Below, in pieces: positions 56,067 to 62,925 of a stretch of DNA of 64,000 nt. A model generated the notes under the pieces. That model searched no databases and had not been told where the DNA came from. It saw only the letters and a list, made by a program, of their open reading frames with translations. This stretch comes from Synechococcus sp. WH 7805 (GTDB lineage: Bacteria > Cyanobacteriota > Cyanobacteriia > PCC-6307 > Cyanobiaceae): contig NZ_CH724168.1 of NCBI RefSeq assembly GCF_000153285.1, forward strand, positions 2,333,455-2,397,454, written 5' to 3'. The stretch's first letter is position 1. The number at the start of each line of letters is the position of its first letter. Made by a program: the position numbers and the translations under genes.

Positions 56067-56180
56067 TCAACCCCGCCGGTGCAGCTCTGATCGGAATTGG
56101 TCAGCACCTCGAGCTCCCTCCATAGCGAGCATCTGCTGCAGGCCCAAGCAACTCCACCGATCACCTTTTTGGGGAAGCCT
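56067..56180 (-). pseudogene. C-terminal relic of the 59208 gene family
   Basis: The reverse frame reads GDRWSCLGLQQMLAMEGARG and DQFRSELHRRG, matching GDQRSCLTLQQM...RFRSELHRK of 59208-59402. The N-terminal half is missing and the frame runs into 3' element D, so this is a fragment. Confidence 0.5.
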
Positions 56181-56309
56181 GATGCCATGAAAGCGGGGAT
56201 GAGAGCAATACAAGACCCGAAAGGGGAAAGCAGGGGGCGTTGTGGTGTCGCTATCGATCTCCCGACAAAACCTCACGGACACCACCCCGTCATCAATGGC
56301 GGGGTTTTT
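56173..56309 (+). repeat. shared 3' element with terminator, copy D
   Basis: GAAGCCTGATGCCATGAAAG, GAGAGCAATACAAGACCC, CCC-GAAA-GGG hairpin, GCAGGGGGCG, TGTCG...CGACA, and terminator CCCCGTC-ATCAAT-GGCGGGG (56285-56304) with TTTTTG. The longer 5' part is shared with copy E. An ACGGACACCA insertion replaces ATT before the terminator. Confidence 0.8.
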
Positions 56310-56904
56310 GTTGGTGGAACGCAAGACGTCCTTTTTTCACTCAGTCAGCAGTCCAAGCCACGCTACGGAGTGCTGACGTCGAGCAGTGCACTGATCCAGA
56401 AAGACCTTCAGACAGCCCCAGGAGTGTGGTCAGCGCGATAAGCCGGGCGTTTGAATGGGGCAGTGTTCGTGGGCCATCTGACGTAAGACAGCATCTGTTC
56501 CGTTTGTGTTGTGAGACTCTCTGTAGACAGCCAGTTGATTGTTTAATTCTTGGCAGCTCTTGCGTTTGAGATCCATTTGATCAGTCCGTGAACTGATCTA
56601 ACCATGGCCATCGTTGAACAGCAGTTGAAGTATCAGATAGCACTTTTTGTCTCTCAATTTCGCTACGGGAAAACCTGCCCATCCTGCCAATGCGCATTTG
56701 CTCAGATGCGGCAAAGCCCCAACCAGCACCACATCCGCAAGGCACCCAGCACGGCTTGCGGCTTCAGGGCTACAAACGCCACGTGAAGGTGGCTTGATCA
56801 TGATGTTCACGGAAGGGGTATTCCTTAAGCCAGTGACCCTGTCCACTGGAACAACTCTGAAGTTCCTTCAGCGCGGGAATGCTCTCTGGAGTTTCATCTG
56901 AACC
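56310..56904. other. no convincing gene
   Basis: A frame from the ATG at 56604 (MAIVEQQLKYQIALFVSQFR) is open for 60 codons with CPSCQC and another short frame ends at 56901 (FTEGVFLKPVTLSTG). Neither has a ribosome site or match; they may be remains of one broken gene. Confidence 0.3.
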
Positions 56905-57117
56905 ATGCCCATCGACCTCAGGTGCCCCTTTCGCTGCTGCAGGAACTGCTCCTAGCGCGTGCAATGACCCTGATGTCTTCAAGGCATGGCTATCTCTAGG
57001 CATCGAACGGCTTGGAAAGGTTGCTGTCATTGAGCGATGGTGGTCTGGATGGACCCAATCCTCACGACAGACGAAGCGGACAGGCTGGTGGGTTGGCACC
57101 TAGGAGTCATCCTCTGA
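56905..57117 (+). pseudogene. relic of DVFKAWL family gene, copy 2
   Basis: Begins ATGCCCATCGACCTC like copy 1, then frameshifts; PDVFKAWLSLGIERLGKVAV is readable in one frame and WMDPILTTDEADRLVGWHLG in another, ending at TGA 57115-57117. At least two indels separate it from a functional frame. It preserves the Trp where copy 1 has a stop. Confidence 0.6.
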
Positions 57118-57123
57118 CCCAGT

Positions 57124-57230
57124 TGGGGGAGGCAGACGGCTGAAATCGGGCAAATAAATTCCTTAGTTGGGGGAGGTGCTTTTTAGTGAGAACGGCGATG
57201 GTGAATACATCGGAGGGACGACCTCCACTA
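57124..57230 (+). promoter_or_regulatory. shared 5' leader, copy E
   Basis: TGGGGGAG at 57124 and 57168 (44 apart), CTGAAATCGGGCAAA between, GAGAACGGCGATGGTGAATA, then GGAGG-GACGA-CCTCC (57212-57226). The most complete copy. It begins 6 bases after relic copy 2. Confidence 0.75.
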
Positions 57231-57485
57231 CTCCAAACTCAAAGGAAACTCTTCAACGCAATCGCTGCTGCTGCAATCGCTGGTACTGCACTTATTGCCA
57301 GCACTACTCCTGCATCTGCGCAGTATTACGGAAATCGCACTTATACATTCCAACAGCGTACTAATGGATTCCGAGTCCGTGACAACTATGGCAACAGCAG
57401 TATTTTTACCAATCGTGGAGGCGGTGGTTACAACTTTAGAAATTCCAATGGTGGTTATGGCTCTATTCGCTTCCGCAACTATTGA
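57198..57485 (+). CDS. glycine/asparagine-rich secreted protein
   Basis: About 95 residues with a signal peptide (LFNAIAAAAIAGTALIASTT, PASAQ) and a mature chain of Gly, Asn, Tyr, Arg and Phe (NRGGGGYNFRNSNGGYGSIR). The only ATG is at 57198 inside the leader, so here the GGAGG/CCTCC bases are translated; the start is uncertain. Low complexity suggests a surface or extracellular protein. 3' element E follows. Confidence 0.65.
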   Translation: MVNTSEGRPPLLQTQRKLFNAIAAAAIAGTALIASTTPASAQYYGNRTYTFQQRTNGFRVRDNYGNSSIFTNRGGGGYNFRNSNGGYGSIRFRNY

Positions 57486-57497
57486 TCAACTTCGTCG

Positions 57498-57625
57498 GGA
57501 AGCCTGAAGCCATGAAAGCGGGGCTGAGAGCAATACAAGACCCGAAAGGGGAAAGCAGGGGGCGTGGGTTGTCGCTATCGATCTCCCGAAAAGCATTCAC
57601 CCCGTCAGTAATGGCGGGGTTTTTG
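57498..57625 (+). repeat. shared 3' element with terminator, copy E
   Basis: GGAAGCCTGAAGCCATGAAA, GAGAGCAATACAAGACCC, CCC-GAAA-GGG, GCAGGGGGCG, TTGTCGCTATCGATCTCCCG (second arm CGAAA, so the TGTCG stem is broken here), terminator CCCCGTC-AGTAAT-GGCGGGG (57600-57619) plus TTTTTG. Confidence 0.82.
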
Positions 57626-57706
57626 TTGGTCAAGGGACAGCGTCATCAGCAAGTGTGACAACTCAAACTTAATAAGTGACAATGAAAGGGTTTAAGCAAA
57701 ATTCTA

Positions 57707-58195
57707 ATGGCTTTGTCGAGCAACCCAAGAATTTCCAAGGTGTTATTACAGCTATCATGGATGGTTGGAGGCATTGGATTCTGGAATGCTTTTAACTCCA
57801 TTGGTTCTGGAGATGTTGGCGCTTCTACTCAATGGATATCAGCGTGGGCTGTCGGCGGCGTAGGTCTGTTGTCCTTTGTTCGGCATGCCGTCTTTCACAG
57901 AAGTGATGCGGTGCGCATGGGCTGGGTCTATGGACACCGAAACGACTTTCAGCTTGAAGTTGGTTTCGCAAATCTCGCGTGGGGTGTGGTAGCAATCGTT
58001 GGACTGATCCAAGGATGGGATGCACAAGCCCTCGGAGCATTGATCTTACTTGTCGGCATTTATATGTTGCAGGCGGCGGTCTTACACCTTCTTGAGCTAA
58101 AGGAAGCCACAAATCCCAGATACGGAAGCAAGTTTGTAAACCTAGCGTATTCCATTTGCTTGTTTTGGTTTGGAATCAAGGCTCTCTCTGTATGA
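57707..58195 (+). CDS. DUF6790-like integral membrane protein
   Basis: A 162-residue protein with four hydrophobic helices and the block MGWVYGHRNDFQLEVGFANL in the second loop, which resembles DUF6790. No catalytic motif. No shared leader upstream, although 3' element E ends 82 bases before it. Confidence 0.7.
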   Translation: MALSSNPRISKVLLQLSWMVGGIGFWNAFNSIGSGDVGASTQWISAWAVGGVGLLSFVRHAVFHRSDAVRMGWVYGHRNDFQLEVGFANLAWGVVAIVGLIQGWDAQALGALILLVGIYMLQAAVLHLLELKEATNPRYGSKFVNLAYSICLFWFGIKALSV

Positions 58196-58202
58196 ATCCA
58201 AT

Positions 58203-58344
58203 GGATTCTTGAGTTGCGTATATTTGACTGATGCGAACCTGACTGACGTGAACCTGCTGCCCAATGCCTGGAGCACCACAACTTGTCCCAATGGCACCAG
58301 AAACGAGTGTGTTTTGCCCTGTACAGCAGTGCAACTGTTGGGTT
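58203..58344 (+). pseudogene. pentapeptide-repeat protein C-terminal relic
   Basis: Just after the preceding stop a frame reads LTDANLTDVNLLPNAW then TCPNGTRNECVLPC to a TGA at 58342-58344. A(N/D)LxxANL is the pentapeptide repeat pattern and the Cys-rich end is common in cyanobacterial members. Upstream repeats are missing, so it is a fragment. Confidence 0.5.
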
Positions 58345-58794
58345 GAATGTAGTGATTATTTCTACACCGGAAATTGGCAGGGGATGCAGTGTCTAATGTG
58401 ACAATTAATGGCTTGAGTCACGCTTCACCCCGCGAGCATTGGTGGAGTTTGTAATTGCCCTCTTAGAGCGGGGAATGCTTTCAGCAGTTGCCCTCTTCGG
58501 ACACGGTGTCTGCGGCCCAGGCAAGCGGTAGCGTCATGGTCGAAGCGTTGGCCCTCCGGCGCCAGAAGTCACGCGCAGAAAATCTTGCCGCGCATATTTC
58601 GAGCGGACCAACCCATGGGGCAGGCACCCCGCAAACGGAGCACCCATGAGGGCTGCTTTGCCTTCCCTGCCAGGTAGGTGAGTGCGAATGCAGTACGACT
58701 CCGGGAAAAGCTGGGTGAGGGCAAGGTGAGTGCAGATGCCCTTGCGCATTAAAAAAGGGACCTTGGAAATCCTGAGATCCTTTTGTGTAACTGA
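58345..58794. other. no convincing gene; degenerate terminator
   Basis: About 450 bases. TTCACCCCGCGAGCATTGGT at 58430 resembles the family terminator in decayed form. A 38-codon frame at about 58537 has no support. GC rises here. Confidence 0.4.
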
Positions 58795-58857
58795 CGCCCC
58801 CTGATGGATTCGAACCATCGACCGACTGCTTAGAAGGCAGCCTTTTGTCCAGTTGTA
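58795..58857 (-). other. tRNA-Arg(UCU) 3' fragment (possible attachment site)
   Basis: On the reverse strand GCTGC-CTTCTAA-GCAGT forms an anticodon arm with TCT, followed by GATGG-TTCGAAT-CCATC (T-arm) and AGGGGGC as the 3' acceptor strand. The 5' acceptor GCCCCCT is absent and the D-stem does not pair, so it is not a functional tRNA. Fragments like this arise where elements integrate into tRNA 3' ends. Confidence 0.6.
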
Positions 58858-58928
58858 GCAGCGCTTTTCCTCGTCATACCAAGGGGTTGTCCGATTGGGG
58901 GATTTTGGGGGTGGACAGAAATAGGGTC

Positions 58929-58963
58929 AAAGTGGACAAGGATTTAGCGGTTTTGTCCACTTT
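58929..58963. repeat. 11-bp perfect inverted repeat
   Basis: AAAGTGGACAA and TTGTCCACTTT around a 13-base spacer; related GTGGACA and TTGTCC words occur on both sides. It overlaps the 3' end of the 58944 gene. Could be its terminator or a recombinase or regulator site. Confidence 0.6.
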
Positions 58964-59192
58964 CTTGTCCCGTGTCCGGCTGCCTTGGAGGCAGTTGGTC
59001 AGCCCCGTCGTGCAGATCCAATGCCATGCCCGCCTGAAGGCGTTTTGAGCTGCAGGACAGCAAACGAAGCAGGAACCCAAAAGCCGCCGCCACTTTCTCG
59101 GGCTGGCCGGATCCCATCAGCTGATCGATGTCCGTCTCGGCTTGATCCAGAACCGCCAACGTCTGTAGCGACACCTCACGGGTGAAGGTCAT
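58944..59192 (-). CDS. 82-residue helical protein, family with 49772
   Basis: MTFTREVSLQTLAVLDQAET, then GSGQPEKVAAAFGFLLRLLS, CSSKRLQAGMALDLHDGADQ and a polar tail. A second copy, shortened at the N-terminus, is at 49772-49978, which supports a real gene. No known domain; likely a small regulatory or structural protein of the accessory region. Confidence 0.6.
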   Translation of the reverse strand: MTFTREVSLQTLAVLDQAETDIDQLMGSGQPEKVAAAFGFLLRLLSCSSKRLQAGMALDLHDGADQLPPRQPDTGQESGQNR

Positions 59193-59207
59193 CCTGCTCT
59201 TTCGGGT

Positions 59208-59402
59208 TCATTCAGTCTGCTGAGCCTTCCTGTGCAGTTCTGACCGAAACCGTCCAGCATCTCGAGACGCTTTTGGTGCAGCCATCTGCTGCAACGTCAG
59301 GCAACTCCGCTGATCACCCTCAGAACAACTCGCCTCAAGACGGGCCACCTTTGCTGCCATCAACTCCCGGCGCCGCTTAAGCGACCGCATCAAAGCCTGC
59401 AT
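59208..59402 (-). CDS. 64-residue charged helical protein
   Basis: MQALMRSLKRRRELMAAKVA, RLEASCSEGDQRSCLTLQQM, then RDAGRFRSELHRKAQQTE. A relic of the same family is at 56067-56180. It lies 15 bases upstream of the 82-residue gene on the same strand, so the two probably form a unit. Function unknown. Confidence 0.5.
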   Translation of the reverse strand: MQALMRSLKRRRELMAAKVARLEASCSEGDQRSCLTLQQMAAPKASRDAGRFRSELHRKAQQTE

Positions 59403-59587
59403 AGAGCGCGTGAAGGTTGAGGCATCTGAGGGTGCTGCTCTCGTGGCTGAGTGCGCTCCGCACGGACGAGTGATGGTGGCTCAGGCGCAGAAGACGTTGG
59501 CAGACCTAGAGGCTCTGGCGGTAATGGAGGAGCTAGTGGGCGAGATGTACGGCGCTGACTGACGTACCTGACTGCCTGCTGGACAGG

Positions 59588-59656
59588 ATGGACCCAATCT
59601 TCACGACAGACGAAGCGGACAGGCTGGTGGGTTGGCACCTAGGCGTGAGCCTCTAG
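59588..59656 (+). pseudogene. relic of DVFKAWL family, C-terminal 22 codons (copy 3)
   Basis: MDPIFTTDEADRLVGWHLGV then SL and TAG. The same end as copies 1 and 2; the preceding DVFKAWL part is absent. It retains an undamaged frame for this piece, so a 22-residue peptide is formally possible. Confidence 0.5.
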
Positions 59657-59981
59657 ACAGCTAATGGAGCCCAGTCCATCTCAATCACTAGAAGTCACAA
59701 TCAAAAAGAGGGGTAAGCCCCTCAGCCCACCCATCTGTCGTGACGCATTGAGAGCAACCGCTCTCGCATTTCAACTGTGCCCTAGCGAAGACCCCACTGC
59801 GGGTAGCAGAGAGCACTTTTAAGCATTAAGAACTAGCGGGAATGGTTCTCGTTTCGCCGAGGATGCGATTGGCGCGAGCACTGACTCAACCGCTCAGGGA
59901 GATGAACTAAAGCGGGTTCCCTCGCCCGCTCTCCTATCACGTCTTGATGGCAGACGCCTGGAAGTGAGCCTCTAGCTCGAC
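59657..59981. other. no gene seen
   Basis: The stretch between the relic and leader F holds no supported frame. GTGAGCCTCTAG occurs again at 59964, echoing the end of the DVFKAWL relics just before the leader, as at 57110. Confidence 0.5.
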
Positions 59982-60098
59982 TGGGGGAAAGAGACCCCTG
60001 AAATCGGGCAAAACAATCGCTCGGATGGGGGAAGTGCTTTCCGACGAGAACGGCGATGGTGTGTTCACGGGGCGAGAGCCTCACAATCCATTAGACAA
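59982..60098 (+). promoter_or_regulatory. shared 5' leader, copy F
   Basis: TGGGGGAAA at 59982 and TGGGGGAAG at 60026 (44 apart), CCTGAAATCGGGCAAA between, GAGAACGGCGATGGTGTGTT, then a degenerate GGGGCGAGAGCCTC in place of the GGAGG/CCTCC hairpin. It directly precedes the 804-residue protein. Confidence 0.75.
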
Positions 60099-62513
60099 AT
60101 GATTGAAGAAAGAGTTTTTATCGAAACGGCTTCAAGCAAAGACATTTACGCGAACACATTTAACGCAATCGGCAAGTATGGAGCACTAGTATCATCTTTT
60201 GATCTCAATCAAGGATTGCTTACTTGGGCTGAGGGTACATCATATGGTTATTCATCATCACACGAATTCAATGATTCACAAGTGTTTTCGTTTAATGTAG
60301 AGACAGGAGAAACTAGACACCTCTCAAAAGGCATTCAAAACATAGATTACTTTAGTTACTCGGTAGAAGAGTTCAAAAATCTCGATTTTGATATAATCCA
60401 TTCATGGAAAAACGCCTATAGACCCGTAACAAACGGAGAAGATGTATTCACCCAATTATATTATACATGGATCAGTCAACCCAATGATGCCAATCCAGAT
60501 TTAATTGGAGAATCAGTTCTTAAGTATGACGCGAGCGAATCAAAATATATCGGCGCTTCATCCGTTTACATTCCTAAAGACTTTACGTCTGATGGCGAGT
60601 ATGACCAAATCGGAGAACACCAGTATGCTGGAAATAATTTGGCAACGATTGTTTCAACAAATGGAATTTCTGACAATACAGTAGTCATTAATGAGCTTGA
60701 TTCAGGCGAGCAGCATATATTTACTGTTCCAGGCGCTGGAGATATCTTCGATAATAATCTTGACCACCAAAACAGATTGCATGTTTCGAGAAATGCCGTT
60801 GCCTGGCAGGACGACTGGGGCAGGGCGTTTTCGTTCAATACAGCAACCAATAAACTAACAACAATCGAAGGAACTGAAGAATACGGGTACGACGGTGGCA
60901 TTGATATTTTTCTTGCTAATGACAAATGGCTCATTACCGATGATATCTCTGGTCTAGGAGAGCGATATTCCTCTCACAATAATGTCGCAGTGGCAAATCT
61001 AGAGAGTGGACAGCAATTCGTTCTGTCCGCCAAAGACATCTTTCCAGGATACGATGACAGCCTGTACGAAGATTGGTATCTTGACCTTCCCATGTCTGGA
61101 ATTCAACTAGTCGGGAACAAGTTATTTGGCAGCGCACATGACGTTATAGACGATGTAATTGATATTGAAACCGGAGAGAAGCTCAGCATTGACAAGTGGG
61201 GAAGGAATAATGATTCATACTCATTCTTTGAGCATGATCTTGTAAGCGGTCAAACGACGATTATTGTTCCAGATAAATATCTGCTACCTTCTGGTACGAA
61301 GGCTGGCTGGGAGCCTGTAGCCACTGCTGATTTTGCATCTAACGATAAAAATGTAATCGCTTGGCAGGCTCATGCTGGCGATATGGATGGTTTTCAAATG
61401 CCAGAAAAAGAGTTCCTGCCTGGCTATGAAGCAAACGCAATTCTTGCTTACAATCTAGAAACAGGTGAGCTAAAAAGAATCACCGATGAAGTAATCCAAG
61501 ACAACCCATACACATCAATCGATGAGATAGTTATTGACGAATCTGGGAAAAATGTTGCAAATGGTTCGTTTATGGATTCAACGCTGACCGTTGCGGCAGA
61601 CATCTGGAATCCTGAATACGGAGAAGAGCTGGGTTATGCAAGGTATGTGATTAAGGCTCCCAATGCTGAAGCCAATGACGATAATCAATTCGCTGAATAT
61701 AGCTCGGCTTTAGTCAACCATCAATGGCAAGAAATTCAGCTTTCAGGAAACTATGTGAATCCAGTTGTCATTGCATCAGACCCAACACGTCGGGGTGGAG
61801 ATCCTGCTGTTGTGAGGCTGCGGAACATTGATTCTAACTCCTTCCAAATCAGGCTTCAAGAACCTAACTACAAAGATGGCTACCACACAAATGAAACGAT
61901 CTCTTACATGGTTGTTGAGGAAGGAACCTGGGAGCTATCAGATGGGACCAAGCTAGAAGCGGGTTCCTTGAGCACAAATAAGCTATCCACTAAAGGTCGT
62001 GAAACCGTCTCTTTCGACGATGCATTCGGATCTGATGACTCCCTCGCAGTGTTGTCTCAGACTCAAACCTTTTACGGAAGTGATTGGGTGACCACTCGGA
62101 CTGACAACATCACAGGCGATTCATTCCAAGTGATGATGCAGGAGGAAGAGAGGCTTAATGGCGGAGGTCATGTCACTGAATCAATTGGCTGGCTTGCAAT
62201 TGAGCAGGGTAGTGCAACCGATGGAGACACCATCATTGAAGGTGGCGTAACAGCTGACAGGTTTACCCATAAATCTGCGACGCACTCCTTTGATACAAGC
62301 TTTTCCTCCACGCCAACCTTGCTGACCAAACTTGATTCCTTTGATGGTAGAGATACAGCTAACTCAAGAATCCGATCAGTGAACGCCAATGGCTTTACAG
62401 CCTTGATCGCCGAAGAACAGTCTCGCGATAGAGAGATTTATCACACTACAGAATCCATTTCATATCTTGCGTTAGGTGCGGACTCTGGATTCTTAACAGG
62501 TGTAGCAATCTAA
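60099..62513 (+). CDS. large protein with beta-propeller-like repeats and H-type-lectin-like C-terminus
   Basis: An 804-residue AT-rich gene. The first 520 residues hold repeated strands such as FSFNVETGETRHLSKG, VVINELDSGEQHIFTV, VAVANLESGQQFVLS and LAYNLETGELKRIT, like TolB/WD40-type propellers. The last 250 residues contain three related modules with the pattern W(Q/V)xxxL, PVVIASDPTRRGGDPAVVRL, FQIRLQEP and ETISYMVVEEGTW, as in H-type lectin-like domains. No signal peptide; non-classical or type I export is inferred. Leader F and 3' element F flank it. Confidence 0.65.
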   Translation: MIEERVFIETASSKDIYANTFNAIGKYGALVSSFDLNQGLLTWAEGTSYGYSSSHEFNDSQVFSFNVETGETRHLSKGIQNIDYFSYSVEEFKNLDFDIIHSWKNAYRPVTNGEDVFTQLYYTWISQPNDANPDLIGESVLKYDASESKYIGASSVYIPKDFTSDGEYDQIGEHQYAGNNLATIVSTNGISDNTVVINELDSGEQHIFTVPGAGDIFDNNLDHQNRLHVSRNAVAWQDDWGRAFSFNTATNKLTTIEGTEEYGYDGGIDIFLANDKWLITDDISGLGERYSSHNNVAVANLESGQQFVLSAKDIFPGYDDSLYEDWYLDLPMSGIQLVGNKLFGSAHDVIDDVIDIETGEKLSIDKWGRNNDSYSFFEHDLVSGQTTIIVPDKYLLPSGTKAGWEPVATADFASNDKNVIAWQAHAGDMDGFQMPEKEFLPGYEANAILAYNLETGELKRITDEVIQDNPYTSIDEIVIDESGKNVANGSFMDSTLTVAADIWNPEYGEELGYARYVIKAPNAEANDDNQFAEYSSALVNHQWQEIQLSGNYVNPVVIASDPTRRGGDPAVVRLRNIDSNSFQIRLQEPNYKDGYHTNETISYMVVEEGTWELSDGTKLEAGSLSTNKLSTKGRETVSFDDAFGSDDSLAVLSQTQTFYGSDWVTTRTDNITGDSFQVMMQEEERLNGGGHVTESIGWLAIEQGSATDGDTIIEGGVTADRFTHKSATHSFDTSFSSTPTLLTKLDSFDGRDTANSRIRSVNANGFTALIAEEQSRDREIYHTTESISYLALGADSGFLTGVAI

Positions 62514-62560
62514 AGATCAGAAGCTAATCACACCTTCATTCTCAGATTATGTAAGGAGCT

Positions 62561-62675
62561 TGATGCCTAGAACGAGGGGCTGAAAGCCATACAAAACCCG
62601 CAAGGGAAAAGCAGGGGGCGTAGGTGTCGCTATCGATCTCCCGGCAAAACATTCACCCCGCCAGCAACGGCGGGG
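62561..62675 (+). repeat. shared 3' element with terminator, copy F
   Basis: CTGAAAGCCATACAAAACCC, CCC-GCAA-GGG, GCAGGGGGCG, TGTCG...CGGCA (one G-U changed pair that keeps the stem), and ATTCACCCCGCC-AGCAAC-GGCGGGGTGAAT, a 12-bp perfect stem (62651-62680) where T of other copies is C. There is no T-run afterwards. Confidence 0.8.
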
Positions 62676-62726
62676 TGAATGCTACTCATCCAGCACGCCA
62701 TCGGTGCTCTGACCGATAGCGCCTCT

Positions 62727-62805
62727 ACTGCTTGTTCTCCGCCAACCGTTGACGAATCTTCTGATCGATCAGATGACGCTCCTCCAGCTTCCGCTGTTGG
62801 TATCC
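62727..62805 (-). pseudogene. small gene fragment
   Basis: Reverse frame GYQQRKLEERHLIDQKIRQR then LAENKQ and stop, with a TAA immediately upstream. Coherent charged helix but no start; looks like the C-terminal remnant of a coiled protein. Confidence 0.35.
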
Positions 62806-62925
62806 TTAGCAGGTCTTCTATCCCATTGACTTGTCATTGATCAGTCGGTTCAGGCGGTAGGTTCTCAGCAAGGAGGCAATCATCATGGCGCTGTCCAACC
62901 TTCCAGGATCGTGATGAAAAATCAA

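Noticed and set aside
56770-57099. Reverse frame starting MPTHQPVRF
   Set aside because: It is the complement of the DVFKAWL relic; the same happens at 59390-59638, so the shared start only reflects the relic.
58795-58857. Functional tRNA-Arg
   Set aside because: The 5' acceptor strand and D-stem cannot pair; only the 3' part is preserved.
59410-59562. 50-codon plus-strand GTG frame
   Set aside because: Partly the complement of the 59208 gene's upstream region and unsupported by any copy; left as undecided.
59833-60084. Reverse 83-codon frame
   Set aside because: Antisense to leader F with no features of its own.
45609-62675. 3' elements as integron attC sites
   Set aside because: They end in rho-independent terminators, lack the paired R/L core boxes of attC sites, and no integron-type integrase is seen.
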